DNA of 64,000 bases, taken from Brasenia schreberi. Its lineage: Eukaryota; Streptophyta; Magnoliopsida; Nymphaeales; Cabombaceae. Below, one piece after another: positions 12,150 to 23,289 of this stretch. The position numbers and the translations under genes were made by a program. The stretch covers positions 9,766,501 through 9,830,500 of the forward strand of contig JAYKKT010000087.1 of the NCBI GenBank assembly GCA_036023115.1, given 5' to 3'. How positions within the stretch are numbered: the stretch's first letter is position 1; every line of letters begins with the position of its first letter. The notes under the pieces were generated by a model. It was not told the origin of the DNA. It saw only the letters and a program-made list of their open reading frames with translations, and did no database searches.

Positions 12150-14472
12150 AACGTGTTTCGCAATCAAATTTCTAGGCTATACCACAACATAGCACAGAAG
12201 AGAACGTGCAAGTCTCTACTGTGTCCGTCTTCGGTGTCAAAGAAAACATTTTATGAGCACTACGGTACAGCTGGTGGTTCATTTAATTAATCTTCAAAAT
12301 CTGTATAAAAAAAATAGTCACATCGAGCAGCAGTTTCAACGGCTTTGGTTATAGAAAAGTCTTGAAATTGTCATTTGACCGCAGCGTCGGTAGAATGCAA
12401 CAAAAACGCATTGCTGCAAGCCGGCCAATTATTTTATTTTGCTTCTTAAATCCAAAGAAAGCCCGGCAATTATTTATATATAATATGTATCAACCAACTG
12501 CAATAAAGACTGGTATTTGTTGATCCACACGACTACGGGTTTCCTCATCGCATACTGCTCACTATCGAAGATCTCAATGCAAGGAGCCGGCTTTCTCAAC
12601 TCTTTTATGACTTTTTCAAATATTCCTGGCCGAGTGTGTGTGTGTGTGTGTGCACGCGCGTTTATATATGTTTGTGGAATTTTCGAAACGAGAACTACAA
12701 GAACGCTAGCAATATGCTTAGCAGAACAAGCTAGCTCCATATGCATGTGTTTAAGATACAGTAAAACTACATCCATTCAAAACACAAAATTTAATTTTAA
12801 AACGGATTTCCATCCCCTTTGGGGGTGTTTCCCAGCCATGATCTCATAATCTACGCGGTGCATTTTCTAACTACTTTGTCTATGTAAGATGATTAACCTA
12901 GGAAATTATGATTCCATTTCCAAATCAAAGGAACTCTTGCATCATTTACCTTCCACTTGCAGGAGAACTCAAAGTTACTGAAAGCTTTTGGGCTTCCTGG
13001 CTCCCTAGCCTCGTTGCTTTACTCTTTAGTTCCCACAAAACGTTGTTTCTCCATGGTTAATAAATCGAGAGAGAGAGAGAGTAAATGTGTAATATAAGTA
13101 AAAGATAAAACTCTGCAGTCAAAGAAAGAAATCAGCAGTCTAAGCTGGTTTACGGAAAGAATATTGGTGGTCGCGCGGCCATTGAGACGCAAATGGGTTT
13201 GCATGGTCGTGCGTGCAATAACATGGCTCCTGTGTGAGGGTGCACAAGTTGCAGTCAAAGATTGAGGAGGTCTCGTTGCCTCACGTGCGACCTATTTTCC
13301 TTCTCTTCTGAGAAATAAAGTGCAAGAAATATTTGGTAGAAATGACAACAATAACAAACAAACAATAAAGGTGTGATTCCCAACTTCTTCCTGTTGGACG
13401 AAAAACATTTATTTTTTAAAGTCAAATGAAAATGTTTCAATGAACGTCTCATTGCGCTATTGAGAAATCAATCACCATTTGGTGATGACTCGGGAGGGAC
13501 AGCTTCAGTTAATAACCCGGATTAAGAAATTCTAAGCCCTTAGGTTTTTAGTTTTCTGTTAGATTTTTTATAAGATGCTGAAGTAGATATATGGTTCCAC
13601 AAGGAAGGACTGAATTCGTAAAAAAGTTATTAAAGAAAAAATTACAATAGCGCCAATTAAAGATACAAGAAAGTGTGAGAAATTACATGGTAAACCTTTT
13701 AGAAGAGAAGGAAACACTACCAAAATGTTGAATGGCCGCAACAACAAAAGAGTTTAGTGTTTATGGAGTTAATGGTAATTAAATTTTTGCATATCATTAT
13801 GGGTACTGATAATACCATTCCTAATCTAAAATTAATTAAGGTACTTTGTCTTGGGTAACGAGCGGTAGACATTTTCCCAGAAGTTTCTATGTATCAATCT
13901 AACCTATGTGATTCCTGTTGAAGCGTGTGCCCAGGGTGGGTATAGGGTGGACGATTGCAAATCGGGTTTCTTTCAATTCCCAAGTAAATCAAAATGCGAG
14001 GATTTTATTTTTCAGAATCAGTTGTTCTCTACTTCTGGGTTTAGTGTTATGAGTACTTCATCTGCAAAATACTAAATAAACTATCACATGGCATTTTAAA
14101 CAAAATAATAGCCCAATAATAACTCCTACTATAGGCAAAACTACAATGGAACTGAAAAGGTAAACCTATAATCCAAGTGATTATAGTAAAACTGGTCACT
14201 TTTCCATTTATGGCCCCCCTCTCTCTCTCCACTGAGAAAAATAGGCCCCACTGAAGGATTTCACATCTCTGGATCACAGAACGGGTTTCATCGTGGTTAA
14301 ATTTGCTAGATCCAAGGGTATTTCTAGGTGTACGTGAAAGTCAAAGTCAAAAAAGAGTGTCATCATATGATTTCCAAAGGCAGCATCCCCCCCCGAACTA
14401 ATTCACTTTTTCAAAGCAGATTTCTTGCTCCAATTTTAACCAACCCCTGGATTATGTCCTCCATTTTCTTCC
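8044..14472. other. Gene-poor spacer
   Basis: No convincing coding exon, RNA gene or transposon domain was found over 6.4 kb. Short ORFs of 60-110 codons on both strands lack recognisable motifs. Simple repeats are present: (CT)n at 12088-12148, a (GT)n/(GC) run near 12635-12660, and (GA)7 near 13068. Minus-strand ORF 10725-10958 has fairly protein-like composition but no match I recognise. Confidence 0.45.
12088..12148. repeat. (CT)n microsatellite
   Basis: An uninterrupted CT dinucleotide tract of about 60 bp. The minus-strand ORF through it is a run of alternating Arg-Glu and is an artefact of the repeat. Confidence 0.97.
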
Positions 14473-14481
14473 AATATATAA
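14473..14481 (+). promoter_or_regulatory. TATA box of the small gene
   Basis: AATATATAA located 114 bp upstream of the ATG at 14587 and 42 bp upstream of the (GA)n tract, placing the tract in the expected 5' leader. Confidence 0.55.
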
Positions 14482-14510
14482 GTACTGATATGTCTCCCTC
14501 AACCACAAAC

Positions 14511-14514
<4 letters not shown>

Positions 14515-14580
<66 letters not shown>
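14515..14580 (+). repeat. (GA)n microsatellite in a probable 5' leader
   Basis: About 33 perfect GA units ending 6 nt before the ATG at 14587. GA-rich leaders near start codons are common in plant genes. Its length makes it a likely polymorphic site. Confidence 0.95.
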
Positions 14581-14585
<5 letters not shown>

Positions 14586-14586
14586 C

Positions 14587-14985
14587 ATGGAGGAAGTATC
14601 AGCTTACCATCAAGAGCAAACAAAGGTAGAATTTGTAATGCCACAGAGCCCCTGCTTCCCTTCAATTGCAGCCAGGATCCAAAAGAAAACAGACCACCAT
14701 TACTCCTTGCCATCAAACAACTGGGGAGGAGCCTCCCCTCTGCTTTCTCAAAACATACCATCAGAATCTCTTGAAATTGCATACGGAAAGCTCGACGATA
14801 TTTTGGTGATGGCGACTCCCTTGAATGGCCCCAAGCCTGCCCAAGAAGAGGAAGACAAAACCAAAGAGCAGATTGTGAAAAGGGAGAAGAAGATAGAAAT
14901 GCTCGGCTCCAATGGAAATTCCAAGAAGTGGTTCAGAATTCCCAAGTTAGACCCTCGAAACAGATGGCCCCAAGGCTGGTGCTAG
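14587..14985 (+). CDS. Candidate small plant protein of unknown function, 132 aa
   Basis: I do not recognise a family, but several signs support a real gene. The ATG has a strong context (GCCATGG) and follows a TATA box (14473) and a (GA)n leader. The composition is protein-like and an AATAAA signal lies about 100 nt after the stop. The protein is soluble, without a signal peptide or membrane segment. The N-terminal half is Ser/Pro/Gln-rich. A charged Lys/Glu stretch at ~97-112 may be a short helix. The C-terminus is Trp-rich and basic, KKWFRIPKLDPRNRWPQGWC, ending right at the stop, which looks like a short conserved terminal motif. It could instead be the first or only exon of a longer gene, or a chance ORF. 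Expression and conservation are undetermined from sequence alone. Confidence 0.6.
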   Translation: MEEVSAYHQEQTKVEFVMPQSPCFPSIAARIQKKTDHHYSLPSNNWGGASPLLSQNIPSESLEIAYGKLDDILVMATPLNGPKPAQEEEDKTKEQIVKREKKIEMLGSNGNSKKWFRIPKLDPRNRWPQGWC

Positions 14986-17900
14986 TTTATAGTTTTGTTT
15001 CATGACCTCCCCCCTTACTGTGTATCCTTTTTTAACACATCGTGGATCTTATATACGAACCTTATTGGCCCTATACTTGACAAAAATAAAAAAGTATCTT
15101 GACTCCGAGTATCTGCATGAAGGGACTGAGTGATTTCGTGCAATTCAGACCATGTATCCAGGAACATGAGAAAGATGACGGTTTTGTCTTTAATTGTGGA
15201 AAGCTGATTCCTGGTGTAACTACTATGCATGTTTCTAATAGGAGGCATGCATTCCGAAAAGATGAAAAATAAGAACGAAAAGATTTCATGATGTTTCTAC
15301 AGTGTGGAATGTAAATAAACAAGACATGTATACATTGGGTGCTATTTTGGTCCGCATATAATGCAATTAAGGAACCTTTCTTACAATTACCTATTAATTT
15401 CTGGCTTTCTTCTGAGGTTGGTACTAGTGCCCTCTTTTATTGACTATTTGAGGGGTTGGTACGGCTCTCTTTCATTAATAAGAAGGTGGTTGCACTCCAG
15501 ATTATGCTGCGGTCATCAGCTGGCTCATCAATAACTGGATTCATATTGACAAGGTCATCAAATTGGCTGCTGATCTACGGAATTTCAAGAAATCACTATT
15601 TGCATCTATTTAACACTCTAATCCTCATTATCTTATGGTCACGTTGTGCTCTGAATGCAGCATCTATGATTTCTACGTAAGTGTGATAATATGTTGGACG
15701 TCCATGAACCTGCATTGGGGTGGTGGACTCCTAATTATAATTCGACAAAAGTCCCATATCCATGCCCGATATCTATCAATTCTATTTGATCAAAAGCATC
15801 TGGATACACTCGGTTTCCTGAAAAGTGCAGAATTGCTGGATATTATGGTATTTTCTCACAGTTTTTTCCCAATTCAACCAATTATCCAGATAAAAAATAT
15901 GCCTCCAAAATACACTGTGGATTAGATATAAACTCTCCGTGATACCACATCCAGCACTCTGCATGATGTAGAAGGCATATCATTCATTTCTCTATTCTGA
16001 TTTCTGTTTGAGAAAGTAGACGATTCATCATCCGACTGCCTTTACTGAAATTCTGCACGGCCTGTACCTAAATGTGAAGGTTTGAGTCTCCTTGATAAGT
16101 TTTCAAGTTACCATCAAAACAAAAATCTTCCTCCTCACCATTTCCTTCCTTCTCTACATATCCTAATAATTTGATTCCTTTTAACAATGGTTGAACCATT
16201 TCGATCACCAGCAACCTCTCTCTGCAATACAAGCAACTGTACGCCACTGAACAGCATTTAGATTATCCAGTCTAGCTTCAGCATGAGGGTTGATGAAGAA
16301 AATTATTCAGTAACCCTTCCCCCAAAACGCAAATAGATTAGTCAAAGATGCTAAGTGAAAAGCTTACCATTGCAATGGATGTCACGGAGTTCAAATTAAA
16401 TTTTTTCCACTTCGTTCCACACCACTGCTACAATTGGTCCATACATATTATGCTGGACTCATGGGTTCATTCTCCAGAACATTATGTAAATACCTTCTTT
16501 CACACTTACCACCATGACAATCAGTCTTAAGTGCAAGATACCTTCTTTCACATTTCAAGGGTAGCAGATGAGATAACATCCTTAATCCCGAAAGAAGAAA
16601 TCGTCTCACTAAGATTCTTTACTCTTGCCACAACGGAGCCACAGTGGGAGAAGAAAGCTTGGTCTGTGAAAGTGTTGTATTAATGCTAATTATGGTTGTG
16701 TTTATTAGACCCATGTGCATTAATAACATTTAATTTATGTTTATATCCTAAATATGCAATTGATGCATCATTGTGAAAGTCCTAAAGTATAAAAAGTCAC
16801 ATATGAGGGACTTGTGCATGTGATGACCAAGAGGAGACAAAGTTTAGTCTCATATTGAAGAATGAGACAAACTCATATGTCCTTTTATATAGTTGGTAGC
16901 TCATAAATCTTCAAAGAACTTGGGAAGGACATATTGGACCACACACGCATGGCCTTGGCTGGACTTGGGCTTGGGTTTTGGAATTGTCTTGGGTTATAAC
17001 AAGCAGGGACAGGAAACTCAAAGGGTTTAAGGAATGACCATGAGCACTTGTAAAGCCATACCCCAATGAAGTCAAAACCCATGGGACAATTTCTGATAGA
17101 CATGATTTTGACAGAGATGAGCTAAATGAGAGAAAGTGGACAATGAACTTGCATAGCTTAGTAGAGCTCTTGAACCAGAGTTGAAGTTGTTATAGGTGGG
17201 CTTTGCCCACAGGTCTATCAATTTCCTTGTTAACTCCTATTTTTCTTTTCTGATGCATTTTTGCTGTATTTGCATTCCCATATCTGTTAAAGTTCCTGAT
17301 TTTTGGTTGATGTAACTTGAGAAAATGTGTATAACAAGCTTTCTGTTTTCCTTTTTCTTCTTTTGTTGATGGAGATTTATGCCTGTAATTGAGCCATTAT
17401 ATGTTAAGCTTGCTAGGTAGGTGCTAAATCACCCTGTTGACTATATTTCTAGAATTGTTGGGGTTGTATTGACATATTAATGATCCAGTATCCATATAGA
17501 ATTGCTTGTTGTGTTTCTCATCTTAGTCATCTAACTGCTCGGCTGATTTTTCTTGAGCAGAACTATGAATACTATGTAGCCAATTTTCGGATGATGCAGT
17601 ATAATGTTTTACTCATTACATGCATATCTCTGAGGAAAACAAAAGTTGATAGATACACTTGAGCATGTTGTGATCTGGAAACTGAAGTCTTATGCAGATT
17701 TTACATTATTCTCTTTGATTTTGTTCAAAATTGAGTAGTTTTCCTGTTTTCCACATGATAATTAAGCATTTCCGTTTTATGCAGAATTGCATCTGATGGA
17801 ATGATCATGAAATTCCTCTGCATACAGAGGTCTCCATATTCTACACCATAATTAGTCATGCAATATAGATTATTATAAATTTATAATAGTTACCTAGAGT

Positions 17901-18154
17901 TTGATGGAAAACTAGAAATGTAGGGCAATGCAGTAAGGAAACCCTTAAAAGTTATCAGACTATAAAAAAGTCACTGATGCCTCTTTTCTATTTCCTATAT
18001 GATTGTGTACATCCTTATACTGAGTGATCCATGTCAAACTATCAGATTCGTTTTGTAAAGTTGTATAATAAGGTAAAGTGCAGAATTATAACACGGTGCT
18101 TCTAATCTCAACGGAATTTCATCTTTTTGTGGCCAATTGTCTTTTATGAATATG
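14986..18154. other. Spacer with few features
   Basis: An AATAAA at 15085-15090 is a plausible polyadenylation signal for the small gene. The rest has no recognisable coding exon. The segment about 16690-16910 ends with a TATA-like motif after a phrase resembling plant LTR promoter regions (TCTCATATTGAAGAATGAGAC), so a solo-LTR relic is possible but has no paired end. Confidence 0.4.
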
Positions 18155-18345
18155 TTGGCAAGAATATAGCTCCTGACAACGTGAAAATAACTTTGCCTTA
18201 TAAAGGTGTGGACTTTTAATTAAGCTAGTTCCAGTCAATTACCTTTCTCAGTTCATAGACTTGCATTGGCAAGAAGATAACTCCTGACAGCGTGAAAGTA
18301 ATTTTGCTTTACAAAAGAGTGGACGTTTAACAGAGGCACTTCCAT
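18155..18345 (+). repeat. Diverged direct repeat pair, 111-bp spacing
   Basis: The ~65-bp phrase starting TTGGCAAGAA at 18155 recurs at 18266 with substitutions; both copies contain a CTCCTGACA-CGTGAAA core. The spacing is 111 bp. It looks like an old tandem duplication just upstream of the lipase relic. Confidence 0.75.
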
Positions 18346-18758
18346 TTAGTTGTCTGCATGCTGTCACATTATTATTGTCCTTTTCGCTCATAATGTCCAA
18401 CAGTCATGTTCTCCGCCACATTAATATCGCAAGCAACTTGAACTTCAGGTATAACCTGCAATTATTTATGATGGATGCACCTGATTTTCCTGAAAAATTG
18501 AATCATGCTCCTCTTCCGCTTTGCCGTTGTTTTTCTCATACAGTTCATCTTCTGTCCGTGATTTTTCAGTTACCAAATATTTAAGTTGGAGCCCCTTATG
18601 CTGAAAGACTGTATGTTGATATTCTCTTATGTTTTGTTGCCTCCGGAAATGGCACTACCTCTGCACTAATGGCATCTTAATAGTAGGTTGTTGGCCTAAA
18701 TTGCACCTCTTACAATATAATAGTAGGTTCTTATAGCTGACCTACTAATAAACTGTAG

Positions 18759-19281
18759 GAAATAACGGCATCCAACAAGCACGTTCAAGCAGTCGGTCTC
18801 TTAGTGAAATTATTACAAGCCTTCAGAGGAGCAAAATTGGGATCCAGGACTGGAGCTTAACTGACCTTACTGTGGGACTTTACCTCATATATCTTCCGCG
18901 AGCTTCTGAAGGTTTAGTTGAGGATTTCCAGGGTTCACAGATTTCATCTGATTCTATAGTAATTGCTCTTTGGCTCTACGAAAATAAGCTGAATGTCTGA
19001 TGTCTATATTTAGTACCAATTTAAGCCCCACTAGCTTTCTAAATGCACTTTTAATTTTTGCTCTCCATCAGAATTTTTTTGTTGGCATCAAGAATCTTAA
19101 TACTCGTAGAAATACTTTCTTTTGATATTATTGTCAGTGTTATGTACAACAGTATGTGTTATCTCTTACGGAGTACCTTATGCTCATCAGAGATGGCCAT
19201 ATAAGCGACCATTTCATTTCACGTCTTATATGATCTTTTTCTCCCGTTAGGTCCTGGATCTCATCTATCACGTTGAACATA
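18759..19281 (+). pseudogene. Relic exons of a class 3 lipase (diacylglycerol-lipase-like)
   Basis: Two exon-like segments match the N-terminal half of plant sn1-specific diacylglycerol-lipase-like proteins (the At2g42450 type), as recalled. Segment 1 (18759-18958) follows an acceptor CTGTAG and encodes a region with SLSEIITSLQRSKIGIQDWS then LTDLTVGLYLIYLPRAS, ending SSDSI before a GTAATT donor. Segment 2 starts at 19251 after a strong pyrimidine tract and GTTAG and continues in phase as VLDLIYHVE, after which the family sequence is lost and a TAA follows at 19311. No upstream exons, no GHSLGG catalytic serine motif and no later exons were found nearby. These proteins hydrolyse diacylglycerol or related lipids; this copy lacks the catalytic core, so I read it as a gene fragment. 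Confidence 0.6.
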
Positions 19282-19313
19282 GTTCTCTCAAGCAACCTGA
19301 TTTCCGATCATAA

Positions 19314-21297
19314 ATGTGATAACCAGTACTATGCTCTTCGTGATGTTCTTAAAGGATTGCCGAGATATATCTGTCAATGAATATACAGATAATAAGCTTT
19401 GGTAGCATACGTATCTGTAATTATGGGTACCAAACCGTTGCTTAGTGGTTGACTCGTTTTTTTAATGTGGTCAACACATGCCCTGTAATTTTATAGGTCA
19501 CTATAATGTAATAGAAGCTGCCAATCTTATTGCTTCTGTTTGTATCTTGCTTTATCCGAGGATTAGTGGTTGACAAAGTATCCACATAATAAACTGCTTG
19601 TTACTATTTCTACTGTCTCGCTTTTGCACCTTGCAAGAGTCGGCATTTTAAAACCATGGCCTATGAGTCTTTTCTCCATAAAATGCATGATAAAGATGTC
19701 GAAGTTGAAATACTTGCATTCCCCAACTTTGTATTAGAGATAAACCCATGGTACCGTTGTGCTTCCTGATAGGAGGAGGTTTGTCATAATCATAAATTTG
19801 ATGGTGAACTAAACCAGATTAGCGGTTAAATGACAGATGATTTCAAGTAAATGCCAACGGTCGATAAGCTGGATGCTTGTATGGGCTGCATGTGCAGTTG
19901 ACTGAATTCCGCTGACAAGCACCATGAGCATTAAGTCACGCTTAAGCTGGTTTGGATATTTTGGAGAGGTAGGTAGATGCTCTTGTGAGAAAGGTGATAG
20001 AAGTTACAATTGAGTGCTTTTGAAAAGACAAGTGAAGGCAAAGTGCTAGAAGAAAACAATAAAATAGTCATCCTCTTATGGAGACATAAGCTTGAAACCG
20101 GGTGGTTGGATTGGTTTTACTCAAATCAGGTTCGAAATTCAGATCTGACCTGGTTATGTGGATTGATGTATGACCTACTTGGGTCTGCAAGATTTGAACG
20201 GAGGAGTCTCAGCAGACCGAGGCTGGTTCTAAATGAATGGATTATTTCACAGAATGGATTAGTCTGGTCCAAGCCGCCGCCTCATTCACTTGCATCCTCT
20301 CCACCAAATACTTACACCACAATGTAGCCTCATCTCTATGCACAGTCTTTCCTTATCCAGTATTTCTATTAGAAGAGGGTTTGAAGATTTGGGCTCCTAG
20401 TTGAGCTCATCTGAAGAATCCCCACGAAGTTAATTATTTTACTGTTTGCATTTGCTAAAGATCTGATATAAAGCAAAATTCCCAACTTTCTCTCCGCTAA
20501 TTTTGCATCTTCAAGCCAGAGAGTTCACAAAACTGGAGAGAGAGAGAGAGAGTTGGCAACCGACCCTCCAAATTTCTTGCTTTTTAAACCTTCCATCGTT
20601 CATGGGTTCGACTCGACTGTCACTCCCAAATTCTTTAGTCATCTTTCCTTCTCTCTCACTTTCTCATGATCCTTTTATTAATGTGTGCCAGAGATAATGA
20701 GAGGCTCATTGTCGATCAAAGCTCGATCCACATTAGTTGAAAAGAAAGCCCACCTTTCCATACCAGGATACAAGTACCAAAAGATTCAAACCTCCATTTA
20801 AAAACCACGCAGCACCAAATGTTGAAAGCACATTTTTACAAACTTGCTGAGCGATAGATTAATTTTGAAAGATGTCTACATTTTAAGCTTTTGAAAGATA
20901 TTCTAGCAGGAGCACTTAAATATGTTTTCTTATTAATATACTAGTAGAAAATCATACCGATTTATTAAAGTAAACTGTACCCATAATATTAGGAACTCGT
21001 TTCAGAATCAGGCAAAGAACAAACCTTTTTGAGCCCTGGCATACGCTCACAAGTTCTAGTCCTGGTACCCAATTCTAGTAACTATGGACCAAATTAGCTA
21101 TAGATATCTCAGACTAATACAAACAGAAGGATCCTATCCACTATTGTTATATGATGACAGAGAATTCTCTTTCCCGCATTTTCTCCCCCATTCAGAACCA
21201 CAGAAAATTTCAGCAGCATGAAACTGATTCATCAAATTACACCAACGTTCCTACACAAGTTGCAGAACAGTGTCACTTATTCAAAGAACAAATACTA
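19314..21297. other. Spacer without supported genes
   Basis: No domain or transposon signature recognised. A (GA)n run lies near 20536-20550. A 31-codon ORF at 20602-20697 begins MGSTRLSLPNS and is hydrophobic in part, but nothing else supports it. The ORF at 20010-20327 has no recognisable motif. Confidence 0.4.
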
Positions 21298-21352
21298 AAC
21301 AACAGCTAAGCTTTTTCCCATACTAGATGGGGTCCTACATGGATTAAAAGAA
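21298..21352 (-). mobile_element. Short 3'-end remnant of an RTE LINE
   Basis: About 55 bp matching the extreme 3' end of the full-length RTE at 23290 (reading CTAAGC-TTTTCCCATACTAGA-GG on the plus strand), just downstream of the DUF1279 stop codon. Probably a very short 5'-truncated insertion. Confidence 0.65.
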
Positions 21353-21496
21353 CAAGTACTGAAACTCAAAAAAGTAGGAAGCTCAAATGCATTAGAGTTG
21401 GCATATAATTGCAACCAACTTTAATTCAGAAACCATGGGAGACAGATATTGTACACGACAATGAAAGCGTTCCTTATACAATTGACGGCAACGAAC

Positions 21497-21925
21497 TCAT
21501 AGATGGTTCTTCAGGATGTTTCTCCTGGCAAGAAATCTTGAAATTGGTGGGGTAAGAGCAAGGGTGATAGGCACTCGAACAGGGAATAGAGCCTTGTTCA
21601 AGAGGATCGCTACCGCCAACGCCCCACCAGTCGATGCAGCCAATTCAGTTGTTCGATTCCTCTCCTTTGTAGCAAAGACTGGTTCCTCCTCATCAGTGAC
21701 GAACTCATCGTTATGGTATATCGTCTCTTTGTCCTCCTGTGGCTCAGGATCCTTCTTGCCAAGGCCAGGGAGCCCAACCCTTTCAAGCATAGACTCAACA
21801 TCAACATTGTTCTTGATGGCAATATAGAGGCCAGTGATAGAAGTTGCCGAGACAGAGATGTGGACGCCTATCGCTACCTTGCCATACTTCTTCATGAGCT
21901 CCCGAAAACGCCCCGCAACAGCCAT
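21497..21925 (-). CDS. DUF1279 (FAM210-type) small membrane protein
   Basis: A 142-aa protein of the DUF1279 family, related to animal FAM210 and Arabidopsis At2g20940-type proteins. The N-terminal half carries the domain: RFRELMKKYGKVAIGVHISV with a hydrophobic helix at ~18-36 (SATSITGLYIAI), followed by an acidic linker (~58-90). A second hydrophobic segment lies at ~95-118 and the C-terminus is basic. FAM210 proteins are organelle (mitochondrial) membrane proteins; the biochemical role of plant members is unclear. The coding part is a single exon starting at the ATG at 21925. A promoter with a TATA box and telo-box lies 1.2 kb further upstream, so a leader intron is likely. The length is normal and nothing looks broken. 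Confidence 0.9.
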   Translation of the reverse strand: MAVAGRFRELMKKYGKVAIGVHISVSATSITGLYIAIKNNVDVESMLERVGLPGLGKKDPEPQEDKETIYHNDEFVTDEEEPVFATKERNRTTELAASTGGALAVAILLNKALFPVRVPITLALTPPISRFLARRNILKNHL

Positions 21926-23005
21926 TCTTTTGACAGCTTGTGGAACAGAGGGCAGCTTCGGTCAAGAAAAAGAATCATAGAATAACCATTTTTACGAAAT
22001 TCTCCGAAACAACCAAACAAGAGATCATAACGATTGCCAAAAGTCTTTTGAAAGAAGAAACTAGCATCGAAATTTGGAATTGACAAAACATGAAAACGAC
22101 AGAACTATTGTTTGCTTCTACGCAAGTAATAGTGTTCAATATGGAAAGCTTTTAGGACTTAGATCTGAAGAGATCCTCACCTAAATAGAGATGGAGCGTG
22201 GTCCCAAAATAGCTCTTCCATGCTTTCGAATTGGGACACTTTCTTTAAGCAAAATGACCTCAAATTATTTCAACAAAGCAAAACAGAAGGGTGTGAAAAT
22301 TTCGGTTTATTCACCAACTGTACATTGAAAAAATTCCGTATACTCAAAAATTGTGTTACCACTTAAAGCATCTTAGTAGAGAAGGATGAATAACCCAAAA
22401 GAAAGGCAGTTCAGGATTTCGTTTCGTAGATGAGCGGAAAATCCCACGAATTTCCTAATCAACTTTGTTCACTCTCTTGATTACGATTCCACTAATTTCG
22501 TATTAAGAGGATTTCATTTCCACGCCCTCCCCACCGTCAAGCCGTCGAAAGATAAGTAAACGACAGCTTATCAGGCGGCCTAAAAGACCACCAACATACC
22601 ACAAACTAACAACGCTGTGCCGTATACACTATACAAAGATGATGATCAGTACAAAAGGCGAAAGGAAAATCCCCAACACGAATCGCTTTGATTCTCAAAT
22701 TTGGAAAGCATCAAAGCCATACAACAAACGAGAAACGCCACTAAAGTAATTAGAACCAGGAAAGTATCATTCACCATAACAAATAAACTAGAAACATATA
22801 ATAGAGAGGGAGAACACGAAGTATGTCTCATACACTATACGCTCTCCGATATCAAATGCATAGATGAATCAGAGTAGATTTTGAGCGGATGAGAAGGAAT
22901 AGAGAAACCCATCGATTTAGCACAAATTTTGAGCTCAAAGGACATCTCATTGCGCCGTCAAGCCTTCGATATTGTGCACCCTTTTCTTCTTCCTAAAACA
23001 CCTTC

Positions 23006-23027
23006 CACACACACACACACACACACA
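23006..23027. repeat. (CA)n microsatellite
   Basis: Eleven CA units, within the inferred leader intron of the DUF1279 gene. Confidence 0.9.
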
Positions 23028-23106
23028 GAGGACGAACGTACGTACCGGCAAAATGAAGCAGAAAGGGAAACGCGGGATCTAAAATCAGAAATGGTTCCGA
23101 ACTGTG

Positions 23107-23115
23107 TTAGGGTTT
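23107..23115 (-). promoter_or_regulatory. Telo-box
   Basis: On the minus strand this reads AAACCCTAA, the telo-box found near transcription starts of many plant ribosomal-protein and organelle-related housekeeping genes. It lies about 55 bp downstream of the minus-strand TATA box, so just inside the inferred transcript of the DUF1279 gene. Confidence 0.55.
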
Positions 23116-23163
23116 TAGGGGCTCTAACGAGGTTCCGGGTGCTTGTTAGGGAAGCTGGGGCCT

Positions 23164-23172
23164 CCATTTATA
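23164..23172 (-). promoter_or_regulatory. TATA box of the DUF1279 gene
   Basis: TATAAATGG on the minus strand. It is the only good TATA motif found upstream of the DUF1279 coding exon, and its spacing to the telo-box and splice donor is reasonable. The RTE LINE ends about 118 bp further upstream. Confidence 0.5.
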
Positions 23173-23270
23173 ACGGGCGGAAGGGAGTTAGTGTTTCTGG
23201 CTTGCCGTCCTTGCTGCAGAGGGTTTATTAAAACGAACGTCGTAAGTTCGATACCAGCGGCGTGAATACC

Positions 23271-23289
23271 TGTCTTCAGATGCAACTAC
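23271..23289. repeat. Target-site duplication of the RTE LINE, left copy
   Basis: TGTCTTCAGATGCAACTAC. It matches 26546-26564 (TGTCTTCATATGCAACTAC) at 18 of 19 positions, flanking the LINE on both sides. Confidence 0.9.

Larger units (their letters stand above)
21926..23140 (-). other. Probable 5' leader exon and leader intron of the DUF1279 gene
   Basis: Inference. With transcription starting near 23140 (TATA at 23167-23172), a strong donor GTACGTACG follows GCCG at about 23046. A pyrimidine-rich acceptor (TTTTTCTTGACCGAAG) lies near 21960, about 35 nt before the ATG. This gives a leader intron of about 1.1 kb. No coding exon was recognised inside it. Confidence 0.45.

Noticed and set aside
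14328..14774. ORFs on both strands through the (GA)n tract
   Set aside because: Long Arg-Glu or Leu-Ser runs come from the microsatellite; they overlap the better-supported frame starting at 14587.
15456..15680. Possible exon with protein-like composition
   Set aside because: One frame reads plausibly (PDYAAVISWLINNW) but ends in a stop, has no clear splice context and matches no family I recognise.
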